From Lewinellaceae bacterium (GTDB lineage: Bacteria; Bacteroidota; Bacteroidia; Chitinophagales; Saprospiraceae): 64,000 nucleotides of DNA. The stretch lies in the NCBI GenBank assembly GCA_020636315.1, contig JACJYA010000009.1, forward strand, positions 248,001-312,000. Direction: 5' to 3'. Every line of letters begins with the position of its first letter. The first letter of the stretch is position 1. This document shows, piece by piece, positions 24,030 through 32,624 of the stretch. The position numbers were made by a program, and so were the translations under genes. The notes under the pieces were generated by a model, which was not told where the DNA came from, made no database searches, and was given only the letters and a program-made list of their open reading frames with translations.

Positions 24030-26714
24030 ATGTCAAAGAGACTAAAGAAGATTTTTCAACCAAAGACAATTGCTGTAGTTGGGGCATCCGACCGAAAAGA
24101 TTCTGTCGGGTATTCGGTAATGAAGAACCTCCTGTCCGATGGATTTGAAGGGGAGGTTTTCCCGGTAAACCTCAACCACCAGAAAATCCAGGGCAGGAAA
24201 AGCTATAAGAATGTAAAAGACATTCCGAAAGAGATTGACCTGGCTGTTATCGTTACGCCTTCTCAGGCGGTCCCGGAAGTCGTCGAAGACTGCGGGCAGG
24301 CCGGAGTCGGCGGATTGGTGATCATTTCCGCCGGTTTTAAGGAAGCTGGTGAAGCGGGAAGGCGCATGTACGATGATATCGCCAAAAAAGCCCGCCACTA
24401 CGGCATGCGGGTCATCGGCCCCAACTGCCTGGGGTTTATCAACCCACACCTGAAGATCAATGCCACCTTTGCCGCCCGCACCGCCCGGCTGGGCAATATT
24501 GCATTTATTTCTCAAAGCGGGGCTTTGTGTACTTCCATTCTCGACTGGGCCAACGAACAGAATGTCGGGTTCAGCAACTTCGTATCGATCGGCTCCATGA
24601 TCGATGTGGATTTTGCCGACCTGATCGATTATTTCGGCACCGACCAACGTACTTCCTGCATCCTGATCTATATGGAATCACTGACCGATGCACGGAAATT
24701 CATGAGCGCCGCCCGGGCTTTTGCCCGTTCCAAACCCATCATTATCCTCAAGGCAGGGCGGAGTGCGGAAGGGGGGCAGGCGACCCTCTCTCACACCGGG
24801 TCGCTGGCGGGTAATGACGCCGTTTATGACGCAGCTTTCCAGCGAGCCGGGATCATCCGGGTGGATACCATCGCCCAACTCTTCAACTGCGCACAATCGC
24901 TGGCTATGCAACCCCGCCCCTTTGGCAACAAGCTGGCAATTGTAACCAATGCCGGAGGCCCCGGGGTACTGGCCACCGACAGCCTGATGCTGAATGGCGG
25001 CGCCCTGGCCCAGTTGTCGGAAACGTCGATGAAAAAACTCAATGGCTTTCTTCCCCCTCACTGGAGCCACAACAACCCCATCGATGTGCTGGGAGACGCC
25101 TCGGCAGAAACCTACCAACAGGCCATGGACGTGTGCCTGTCTGATCCCAATGTCGATGGAGTATTGGCGATCCTGACCACTCAGGACGTCACCGACCCCA
25201 CAGAGGTGGCCAAAGCAGTAGTGGAGGTATCCAGGAAATATCGAAAACCCGTACTGGCCTCCTGGATGGGGGAAGAAGACGTGCGGGAAGGCCGCGACAT
25301 ACTGGAAGAGGGTAAGATCCCGCACTACCGTTATCCGGAAAGCGCGGTTGATGTTTTCCTGAAGATGTTCCAGTATTCCCGCAACCTGGAAATGCTGTAT
25401 GAAACGCCTCCTGCCATTCCGCAACAGATGAACCTGAAAACGGATGTAGCCAAGGCCATTATCCATACCATTATGAATTCCGGCCGGCGGCAGTTGATGG
25501 AAAACGAAGCCAAGGAGTTGATGAAGAGCTATGGTATCCCGGTGGGTAGCTTCAAAGTGGTTTCCTCTGCTGACGAGGCAGTGAGGTTCGCCCATGAGAT
25601 CGGCTTCCCTGTAGTTCTGAAAATTGCCTCTCCTGATATTGGCCACAAGACCGATGTGGGAGGCGTGAAAGTCAACCTAACCAATGAAGCTGGGGTGCGC
25701 CGTGCCTATGAGGAGATCATAAAGTCTGCCAGCGAAAAACGCCCCGACGCCGAATTGCGGGGCGTACTGGTGGAAAAAATGGCAGCAAAAGGGTTTGAGC
25801 TCCTTATCGGCGCCAAGAAGGACCCCATCTACGGCCCGGTCATTGCCTTTGGCAAAGGGGGCGTAGCCGTAGAAGTTTACCGCGATATGAAACTGGGCCT
25901 GCCGCCACTGAACCGGGTGCTGGCCCGACGCATCATGGAAGGCACCCGTATTTTCCCATTGCTGAAAGGCTACCGAGGCATGCCGGGCGCCAACCTGGAA
26001 GAACTCGAACTCATGCTGGTGAAATTTGCCTATCTGGTCATGGACTTTCCAGAGATCAGAGAGATCGAGATCAACCCCTTCTCTATTACCGAGAACGGCG
26101 GAATGGCCCTGGATGCCCATATCGTCCTTGAGAAAGAAAAACCGTCCAGCCGCAAGCCCTACAGCCACCTCGTCATTTCTCCCTATCCGGAGAAATACGG
26201 CAAGGCGGTGCTGCTCCGGTCCGGCCAGGTGGCCAGCCTGAGGGCTATCCGCCCGGAGGACGAGCCGCTGGAAGCCCAGATGCTGGAAAATATCTCACAG
26301 CAATCGCTCTATTTCCGGTTCTTCGGCTACGTACCGCAGGTTACCCATGATTTCCTGACCCGCTTCACTCATATCGACTACGACCGCGAAATGGCGATCA
26401 TTGCCGAAGTGGAAGAGGCCGGCGTGAAAAAGATGGCCGCTGTGGTGCGCATCATTTCTGACGCCTGGGGCGAATCCGCCGAATACGCCATCCTGGTAGC
26501 TGACCCCTGGCAAAAGCAGGGCCTGGGCAGCCAGATGACGGATTACATCATCGAAATTGCCCGGGAAATGGGGATCAAAAAACTCTATGCTTCTGTGCTG
26601 GCCTCCAACAAGGGCATGCTGGCGCTGTTCGAGAAAAAAGGCTTTGCCATTGGCCGGGAAGATTTTGATACCTTCCAGGCAGAACTGGTTCTGGAAGAAG
26701 CGCTGGTGGAATAG
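24030..26714 (+). CDS. ADP-forming acyl-CoA synthetase fused to GNAT acetyltransferase
   Basis: 894 residues with the order CoA-binding (FQPKTIAVVGASDRKDSVGY, residues about 10-130), succinyl-CoA-ligase-like (150-460, containing LSHTGSLAGNDAVYDAAF), ATP-grasp (480-700, FPVVLKIASPDIGHKTDVGG) and C-terminal GNAT (about 725-890, WQKQGLGSQMTDYII). This is the Pat/PatZ architecture. In the enterobacterial acetyltransferases the phosphohistidine is lost; here His in SHTGSLAG (about residue 256) is kept, so acetate/acyl-CoA synthesis with ADP release may still occur, combined with lysine acetylation. It follows the HDAC gene by 184 bases and ends the stress cluster. Confidence 0.92.
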   Translation: MSKRLKKIFQPKTIAVVGASDRKDSVGYSVMKNLLSDGFEGEVFPVNLNHQKIQGRKSYKNVKDIPKEIDLAVIVTPSQAVPEVVEDCGQAGVGGLVIISAGFKEAGEAGRRMYDDIAKKARHYGMRVIGPNCLGFINPHLKINATFAARTARLGNIAFISQSGALCTSILDWANEQNVGFSNFVSIGSMIDVDFADLIDYFGTDQRTSCILIYMESLTDARKFMSAARAFARSKPIIILKAGRSAEGGQATLSHTGSLAGNDAVYDAAFQRAGIIRVDTIAQLFNCAQSLAMQPRPFGNKLAIVTNAGGPGVLATDSLMLNGGALAQLSETSMKKLNGFLPPHWSHNNPIDVLGDASAETYQQAMDVCLSDPNVDGVLAILTTQDVTDPTEVAKAVVEVSRKYRKPVLASWMGEEDVREGRDILEEGKIPHYRYPESAVDVFLKMFQYSRNLEMLYETPPAIPQQMNLKTDVAKAIIHTIMNSGRRQLMENEAKELMKSYGIPVGSFKVVSSADEAVRFAHEIGFPVVLKIASPDIGHKTDVGGVKVNLTNEAGVRRAYEEIIKSASEKRPDAELRGVLVEKMAAKGFELLIGAKKDPIYGPVIAFGKGGVAVEVYRDMKLGLPPLNRVLARRIMEGTRIFPLLKGYRGMPGANLEELELMLVKFAYLVMDFPEIREIEINPFSITENGGMALDAHIVLEKEKPSSRKPYSHLVISPYPEKYGKAVLLRSGQVASLRAIRPEDEPLEAQMLENISQQSLYFRFFGYVPQVTHDFLTRFTHIDYDREMAIIAEVEEAGVKKMAAVVRIISDAWGESAEYAILVADPWQKQGLGSQMTDYIIEIAREMGIKKLYASVLASNKGMLALFEKKGFAIGREDFDTFQAELVLEEALVE

Positions 26715-26719
26715 AAAGG

Positions 26720-27095
26720 GGCGGTTCTGATGGGTATCTCGTTGGGGTTTAGGAGGTTAGAGGCTTTTGGGGAGCGTTGTGAGTTTAGAAGTTTAGTCCA
26801 ATGGGAGCTAATGGGGGTTTAAGGCTTGTGGGAAGTTCTGTGAGCTTAGAAGTTTAGGTTGGGGGCAATTTGCGAACAGCGCTGGTTTCCAGGGCAACGA
26901 GGATCGTCCTCGCTACCGCTCTGCCGGGTAAAAACCAGGAACTATGAACGACCCCGCAACCAGAACTCAGAACAGTCCCGAGGAGGCATTCAAACTCCTA
27001 AACCCCACAAAGCCTCCCAAAAGCCTAAACTTCTAAACCCCTCCAGGCTTCCGGAAAAGCCTAAACTTCTAAAAACCCACAAAGCTCCCTAATAG
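26720..27095. repeat. large word-like inverted repeat, core family copy 2
   Basis: The convergent spacer reads as an imperfect 380-base palindrome. The left half repeats TTTAGAAGTTTAG (26784-26796) and CTTAGAAGTTTAGG (26845-26858). The right half repeats the inverse, CCTAAACTTCTAAA, at 27024-27037 and 27060-27073. The centre (26881-26950) contains the shared core TCGTCCTCG (26904-26912) and GCCGGGTAAAAA (26923-26934) plus the blocks shared with 301-349. It probably also terminates both converging genes. Confidence 0.75.
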
Positions 27096-27098
27096 CCC

Positions 27099-28232
27099 TC
27101 AATACACCGCTGTCTTCACCACCTCTTCATAATAGGCCTCGTAGTCGGGGAGTATGTTATCGATATCAAAGCGGCGGGCCTGTTCGAGAGCGTTGATCCG
27201 GAATTTGCGAAGGATCTCATCGTTCTCCAGAATGTGGATGGCGTTGCGTGCCATATCTTCCACATCACCTACTTCGCTGAGATAACCGGTTTTGCCGTGA
27301 ATATTCACTTCAGGCAGGCCGCCGGCATTGGAAGAAATGACCGGCACTTCACAGGCCATGGCCTCCAGGGCCGCCAGGCCAAAACTCTCTGCCTGAGAAG
27401 GCATGATAAAAAGGTCGGATACAGCGAGCAGTTCCTCAACGGCATCCTGTTTTCCCAGAAAGCGGGTTTCATGGCAGAGCCCCAGCTTCCGGCAGAGCTC
27501 CTCCAGGTTATGGCGTTCAGGGCCATCGCCGATCAGCATGAGTTTGGAGGGAATGCGCTGATACACGCGCTGAAAGATGTGAATGACGTCTTCCACCCGT
27601 TTTACTTTCCGGAAATTGGAAACGTGCACCAGGATGCGCTCGCCGTTCGGCGCTATTGCTTTTTTAAAGTGATCCTTATTGACCTTGCGAAAGCGCTCGA
27701 AGTCAATGAAGTTATTGATGACGCGGATGTCGTTGTGGATGTCGAAGTAATCGTAGGTCTGTTGTTTGAGGCTTTCGGAAACAGCCGTCACCCCATCGGA
27801 TTTATTAATGGAGAAAGCCACTACCGGAGCGAATGCATTGTTGTTGCCCACCAGGGTAATATCGGTGCCGTGCAGAGTGGTGATGACCGGCACATACCGG
27901 CCTTCCGAAAGAAGGATCTTTTTAGCCATATAGGCCACAGCCGCGTGCGGGATGGCATAATGAACATGCAGCAGGTCCAGGTTCTCAAATTTCACCACAT
28001 CGACCAGCTTACTGGCCAGGGCCGTGTCATAAGGCGTATATTCGAAAAGGGGATAATCTTCGGTTGTCACCTCGTGATAAAAAACGTTGGCGTGAAAGGT
28101 GGTAAGTCTCGCGGGCCGCTTGTAAGTGATGAAGTGAACTTCATGGCCCCTTTTGGCGAGGCCCAAACCCAGTTCGGTGGCCACCACGCCACTCCCTCCA
28201 TAGGTCGGGTAGCAAACAATGCCTATTTTCAT
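27099..28232 (-). CDS. bshA: N-acetylglucosaminyl L-malate synthase (bacillithiol synthesis)
   Basis: 377-residue GT4 glycosyltransferase that joins UDP-GlcNAc to L-malate, the first step of bacillithiol synthesis. The family start MKIGIVCYPTYGGSGVVATELG is exact. LLHVHYAIPHA, TLHGTDITLVG and the C-terminal donor motif PSQAESFGLAALEAMACEVPV (E-x7-E) are present. Bacillithiol is the usual low-mass thiol of Bacteroidota. No bshB or bshC is adjacent, although the PIG-L domain at 5.6 kb shows the fold of BshB. Transcribed away from the T9SS gene that lies upstream on the same strand. Confidence 0.95.
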   Translation of the reverse strand: MKIGIVCYPTYGGSGVVATELGLGLAKRGHEVHFITYKRPARLTTFHANVFYHEVTTEDYPLFEYTPYDTALASKLVDVVKFENLDLLHVHYAIPHAAVAYMAKKILLSEGRYVPVITTLHGTDITLVGNNNAFAPVVAFSINKSDGVTAVSESLKQQTYDYFDIHNDIRVINNFIDFERFRKVNKDHFKKAIAPNGERILVHVSNFRKVKRVEDVIHIFQRVYQRIPSKLMLIGDGPERHNLEELCRKLGLCHETRFLGKQDAVEELLAVSDLFIMPSQAESFGLAALEAMACEVPVISSNAGGLPEVNIHGKTGYLSEVGDVEDMARNAIHILENDEILRKFRINALEQARRFDIDNILPDYEAYYEEVVKTAVY

Positions 28233-28360
28233 TGCTGTTTTTCTTTTTCCCGGGCAGCCATATTTAAGCGTAAAAAACCTGCCCGGCCTGCTCCGGTTAT
28301 CCTGCTGGAAAAGTTAAACATTGATACAGTTGGAACGGGAAATAGTTTAAAGCAAAATGT

Positions 28361-28401
28361 AAAGAGGGGGCGCCCGACGGATTTTCGGAGGCCCCCTCTT
28401 T
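28361..28401 (-). terminator. terminator of the large T9SS gene
   Basis: AAAGAGGGGGC (28361-28371) and GCCCCCTCTTT (28391-28401) pair perfectly over 11 bases. It lies 26 bases beyond the stop of the minus-strand gene at 28427-31276. Confidence 0.75.
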
Positions 28402-28426
28402 GTCTAGGCCGGCAGCCAACTGCTTT

Positions 28427-31276
28427 TTATCTTGCCTTGACCAGCTTGGCCACCTTCACCTCTCCTTCGGCTATGATACGCACCAGGTACAGGCCGGCGC
28501 TGTGTCTCCGAAGATCAAGTTCATAAGTGCCTCTGACAGCCTGCTCTTCTTTGGTTTCAAAGAGCAACTGGCCGACCGGGTTGAGCAATTGTATGCGCGC
28601 ATCCACCGGCCGGGTGAATTCGACGCTCAGCAGGCTCGTCCCTTTCGTGGGGTTCGGCGCCAGCACGATGTTACCGATCCTGGACGGCGCACGGGTGCTG
28701 TTTATCAGAAGTTCTACTTCCAGCGTTTCCGAACAGCCGTAAACATTCGTCACCGTGACGCTGTACAGCCCTTCACCCAGGCCACTCAGTGTCTTGGTGG
28801 CGTCGCCGGTACTCCACAAATAGGTAAATGGGCCGGAGGGGTCTCCCGTAGCGACCGTGATCGAACCATCTTCCGCCGACTGGCTGGTGGGCGGAACCAC
28901 CTCGGCTGAAAGCTGAAGAGATTCCGGACAACGGCGAATGTTGATGTTGTCCAGGTCGAGATAATAATCACCGTCGCCCCAAACCGCCCGGAATCGAATG
29001 ATCACGATCTCCCCGGCCAAAGCGCCCAACGGCAGCTCTACGGTCGTCATGTCAGTCGTCGGCAGGTGGTTAAGGCCGGTGACTACATACGCCGGGAAGA
29101 AGGAAATACCGCAGTCAAGAGAAACTTCCACAATAAGCGAATCGCCGGTGGTAAGGATGGTGGGATCTTCTCCTGAGAAAAAGTCAACATAGCGATAGTC
29201 AAAAGAAAGAGTATCCTCGCTTTCCAGCGGGCCAATCGCGGCAGTGGTAACTTCCATGGAAGGCGTACCGGAATACAGGTTATCATAAGCGACCAAACTC
29301 GGGCTGGTATGCGCCTGGCCAATCGTGATGCCTGAACTCAGCATCCAACCTGCCGGCACGGCGCCATCCTCGAAATCTTCCCGTAAGGGAGCATCTACGG
29401 AAGTCCGGAAACTGGTAGTGACCGTATCATTGAGCAGAAACTCGTCGTTCCCGTATTCCGCCCAGGCCCGGATCACATAAGTACCGGGCACTGAGGCATC
29501 AAAGGTTGTACTGAAAGTATAGGTAAACTCATCCCCGGGCAGCAGCAGCACATTGCCGATGTTCTCCACGACCGGATCCCCGCCATTTACGCTGTAAGCT
29601 ACATCGAACCCACCGGCAGGTTGCGTGCCCAGGTTGAGCAGGCTGATGGCAATGGTATCATTGGGGCTGCCGCAACTGGTAGCAGAGGCCACCTCGGTAG
29701 TAGAGGCGGCAATATCCTGGTCCAGCTGAGCGGAGATCAGGATATTGTCGAGCCCGACCCCTTCGCGAACGACAGAGCCATCCGAAGAAAAAACAAAACG
29801 AACGCGGACATCGGAGGAATCCGCTGTACCTTCCAGGATATTCTGGGCATAATGCCACCCTGGAACGCCTCCATTGTCTTCCCACCAGTTGTTGGTGGCG
29901 TCGTTATACCAGTTGAGCCCGGTGCCTGCCGCACCAACTTTAGACCAGGTCTCGCCATTGTCAGTGGACACTTCAAGCCAGGCTTCATCATAATTGTTTT
30001 CAGTATTCAATATTATGGAAAAGGCAATGCGCGGGTCTTCAGAAAAAGAGCTGAAATCGAGGCAGGGCGAGACCAGGTAGGAAAATTCATTATTGTTATA
30101 GCTGCCGTTGAGGTTGGTCACCCAGGCGCTGGTTCCATTGGCGGCATTACCGATCAATACCCCACCCGGGGCGCCGTATTCCCAACTGGGAGCGCCGGAG
30201 CCGGTGGACTCGACCGTCCATCCGCCGCCCCATTCTTCGAAGCCTTCGAAATAAGGATATTCGGTGACGAAAGGAATGTTGACGACCGTAACCGTCGTCG
30301 TATCGTTGGAGGGGATGCTGTCTCCTTCTAGCGCTGTCCATACCTGTAAGGTATATTCCCCGTAATCGGAAAAATTGAAGGTGGCGTCAAACTCAGTAAC
30401 CTCGGTGCTATCGGTGCCGATCACTCCGGTGAAGAAGCCATCCTGTGGCATAGCTACCCCGCCGGGAATACCGTTCACACTAAAGTCGAATGGAATAAGT
30501 GACTGCGGAACGCCCCCGAAGTTGCTGATGGCCACAGAGATGCTTTCAGCGGCTCCCAGGCCGCAACCGGTAATTGGCGAGAATATCTCAGTTATGGCTA
30601 CATCGTTGGCATAGGGAGTTCGAAAACTATAGGGGCCGACCAGGATACTGGTATCCCCGTTGGAACACAGCGCGCTCAGGTAAAAATCGTAGGCGGTATT
30701 CTCTTCCAGGTTGAACAGAGTGGTGGTAGCACCGGAAGCCGTTTTAAGGCTGCCGGTACCCGGCGCGAAACCGGTGGTGTCGTATTCTATGAGATATTCT
30801 CCTTCGGGGTCGGAAGGCACCCAACTGATACCGGCGGAATAAGCCCGGATATTCTCCACCCCGACGAAACTGCTCAAAGGAGGGGGGCAACTAGGGCAGG
30901 TGACGGTTCCTGAAAAAACCAACCCCGTCATAGGTTCCAGCCCCATCTGGCCATCCTCAAAAACGATGTTTCCTTCAGCGTCGGCCAGGGTATATTCCGG
31001 CTCCCCAGGGAAAGACCCGGAGATGTAGAACAACTCCAGGCCGGCTCCATCTGTGACGGGAAGGAAAAATGTGGCGGAAATGCCATTATCATCAATATTG
31101 TTCAGGGTATAAACGGTAGTGTTGTTGCCGATCGTCACGGTGAGAGAAGCACCGTTCCAGCCATCGCCAAAATCATCGACCAGGGTCAGGACGTATTCAC
31201 AGGAATTCTGGCTCATCAAGGGAGGCGCGAGCAGGAGTGTGAATAACAGCGTCCATAGGGTAAAACTCCACTTCAT
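28427..31276 (-). CDS. large multi-domain T9SS surface protein
   Basis: 949 residues with a signal peptide (residues 1-22, ending PLMSQ). Domains in order: a beta domain with DDFGDGWNGASLTV (about 30-130), an FN3 module (140-220, AGISWVPSDPEGEYLIEYDT), a CARDB-like module (220-330), a MAM-like jelly roll (FEGFEEWGGGWTVES, about 345-530), a second CARDB-like and jelly-roll pair (535-800), a SprB-type repeat (LSAEVVPPTSQSAEDGSI, FTYLWSTGDATKTLSGL) and a T9SS sorting domain at the end (NIVLAPNPTKGTS ... GLYLVRI). The arrangement suits an adhesin or gliding/surface protein. No catalytic motif is seen. Confidence 0.88.
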   Translation of the reverse strand: MKWSFTLWTLLFTLLLAPPLMSQNSCEYVLTLVDDFGDGWNGASLTVTIGNNTTVYTLNNIDDNGISATFFLPVTDGAGLELFYISGSFPGEPEYTLADAEGNIVFEDGQMGLEPMTGLVFSGTVTCPSCPPPLSSFVGVENIRAYSAGISWVPSDPEGEYLIEYDTTGFAPGTGSLKTASGATTTLFNLEENTAYDFYLSALCSNGDTSILVGPYSFRTPYANDVAITEIFSPITGCGLGAAESISVAISNFGGVPQSLIPFDFSVNGIPGGVAMPQDGFFTGVIGTDSTEVTEFDATFNFSDYGEYTLQVWTALEGDSIPSNDTTTVTVVNIPFVTEYPYFEGFEEWGGGWTVESTGSGAPSWEYGAPGGVLIGNAANGTSAWVTNLNGSYNNNEFSYLVSPCLDFSSFSEDPRIAFSIILNTENNYDEAWLEVSTDNGETWSKVGAAGTGLNWYNDATNNWWEDNGGVPGWHYAQNILEGTADSSDVRVRFVFSSDGSVVREGVGLDNILISAQLDQDIAASTTEVASATSCGSPNDTIAISLLNLGTQPAGGFDVAYSVNGGDPVVENIGNVLLLPGDEFTYTFSTTFDASVPGTYVIRAWAEYGNDEFLLNDTVTTSFRTSVDAPLREDFEDGAVPAGWMLSSGITIGQAHTSPSLVAYDNLYSGTPSMEVTTAAIGPLESEDTLSFDYRYVDFFSGEDPTILTTGDSLIVEVSLDCGISFFPAYVVTGLNHLPTTDMTTVELPLGALAGEIVIIRFRAVWGDGDYYLDLDNINIRRCPESLQLSAEVVPPTSQSAEDGSITVATGDPSGPFTYLWSTGDATKTLSGLGEGLYSVTVTNVYGCSETLEVELLINSTRAPSRIGNIVLAPNPTKGTSLLSVEFTRPVDARIQLLNPVGQLLFETKEEQAVRGTYELDLRRHSAGLYLVRIIAEGEVKVAKLVKAR

Positions 31277-31623
31277 AGATAGTTTTTTTTATTCTTTGTG
31301 TTTTTTTGCTCTTTCCACATCTTAAAACAGCCGCCCCGCAGGTTTTCGGATCGGCTGGTTGAGCATCCGGCCCCGCCTGTCAGCCGGCGCCGATGGAATG
31401 AAGCAGGCTAAAATTAATCAAAAAATCGATAACCGCATTTCAGGATGAAGTGCAGTAGCCGACCAAATGGCAGAAAGTTTTGTCCGAGCTCCCGGGATGA
31501 TGAAATTTGAACACACTCTAAACCTTTTATGCGGCCTACTGTTAAGTCCTTAATAAATAGAACAAAAGAAGTCGTAAGCCGTAAAATTATAGTACAACTC
31601 CCTGGTTCAAAAGATTTTATACT
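31277..31623. other. divergent spacer, no gene
   Basis: 347 bases between the T9SS gene and the MerR gene. It is AT-rich near both ends. I see neither a TAnnTTTG element nor a convincing operator palindrome for the MerR protein, and no gene. Confidence 0.5.
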
Positions 31624-32529
31624 GTGGCTGTTTACTCCATCAAAGACTTAGAAAAGCTTTCGGGAATAAAAGCTCACACCCTGAGGGTATGGGAGCAACG
31701 CTATAGTATTATTGAGCCCAGGCGCACCAAGACAAATATCCGTTATTATCTGGATGAAGACCTCAAGTTCATCCTCAACATCGCACTGCTCAATAAAAAT
31801 GGCATCAAGATCTCTAAGATTGCCAGAATGAGCAGGGAGGAGATTGCAGAAAAGGTGGCGGCCATTTCCGAGATCAATTTCGAGTACGGCACTCAGCTGG
31901 ATGCCCTTACCATCTCCATGATAGAGATGGACGAATATAAATTCGACCGTATCATCAGCACGAATATCCAGCAACTGGGTTTCGAGCGCACCATGCTCGA
32001 GATCATTTATCCCTTTCTGGATAAGCTGAGTGTGTTGTGGCTTACCGGTTCCATCAACCCGGTCCAGGAGAATTTCATGAGTTACCTCATACGTCAGAAA
32101 CTCATCGTTGCCATTGACAATGAGCCTCTGATCAGTGGCAAGCACGTCAAAAAATTCCTCATCTACCTGCCGGAGGGAGAAAAGCAGGAGCTGAGCATGC
32201 TCTTCATGCATTATCTGCTCAAATCCCGCCGCAACCATGTGATCTACATCGGGCAGGACATCACCCTGGCCGACCTCAAAGACGCCTGCAACATCCACCA
32301 TCCCGACTACATCTTTACTATGATCACCGAAACATTCGCAAAAGAACCAGTACAGCAGTACATCGACCGGCTGTCGGATAATTTCGGGGATTGCCACATC
32401 CTCCTTTCCGGTTATCAGGTCGTCGCCCAGGAGGTTCACCCGCCTGAAAATGTATCCATCCTTCGCAGCCTCGATCAGGCAATGGCGTTTTTGAATGAGC
32501 TGAAACAGAAAAAAGCCAGGCTTATATAA
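31624..32529 (+). CDS. MerR-type regulator with a B12-binding-like domain lacking the cobalt ligand
   Basis: 301 residues; start is GTG at 31624. Residues 1-70 are a MerR winged helix (YSIKDLEKLSGIKAHTLRVWEQRY). Residues 85-170 form a four-helix cap as in CarH/LitR. Residues 175-300 form a Rossmann domain like the cobalamin-binding one. The usual E/DxHxxG motif is absent: the place reads PEGEKQELSML. Thus the protein probably does not bind B12 through a histidine and may respond to another cofactor or a partner. Relatives in Bacteroidota often stand near carotenoid genes; none is in this window. Confidence 0.82.
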   Translation: MAVYSIKDLEKLSGIKAHTLRVWEQRYSIIEPRRTKTNIRYYLDEDLKFILNIALLNKNGIKISKIARMSREEIAEKVAAISEINFEYGTQLDALTISMIEMDEYKFDRIISTNIQQLGFERTMLEIIYPFLDKLSVLWLTGSINPVQENFMSYLIRQKLIVAIDNEPLISGKHVKKFLIYLPEGEKQELSMLFMHYLLKSRRNHVIYIGQDITLADLKDACNIHHPDYIFTMITETFAKEPVQQYIDRLSDNFGDCHILLSGYQVVAQEVHPPENVSILRSLDQAMAFLNELKQKKARLI

Positions 32530-32577
32530 AATTATCCGCAGGCTGGTATTTTTACACCCATTCCCTATATCTTTGCG

Positions 32578-32585
32578 CCCGCCTT
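32578..32585 (+). promoter_or_regulatory. -7 type element before the membrane protein gene
   Basis: TATCTTTG, followed by GCGCCCGCC, matches TAnnTTTG and lies 40 bases before the ATG at 32625. The -33 element is not clear. Confidence 0.4.
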
Positions 32586-32624
32586 GGGGTATAATCCAGA
32601 GCCTGAAATGGCCAATTCGCCAGG

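Noticed and set aside
26720..27095. CCTAAACTTCTAAACCC words look like telomere repeats or a CRISPR array
   Set aside because: Units are irregular, not separated by constant spacers, and occur inverted in the left half; the place between converging genes fits a palindromic spacer element.
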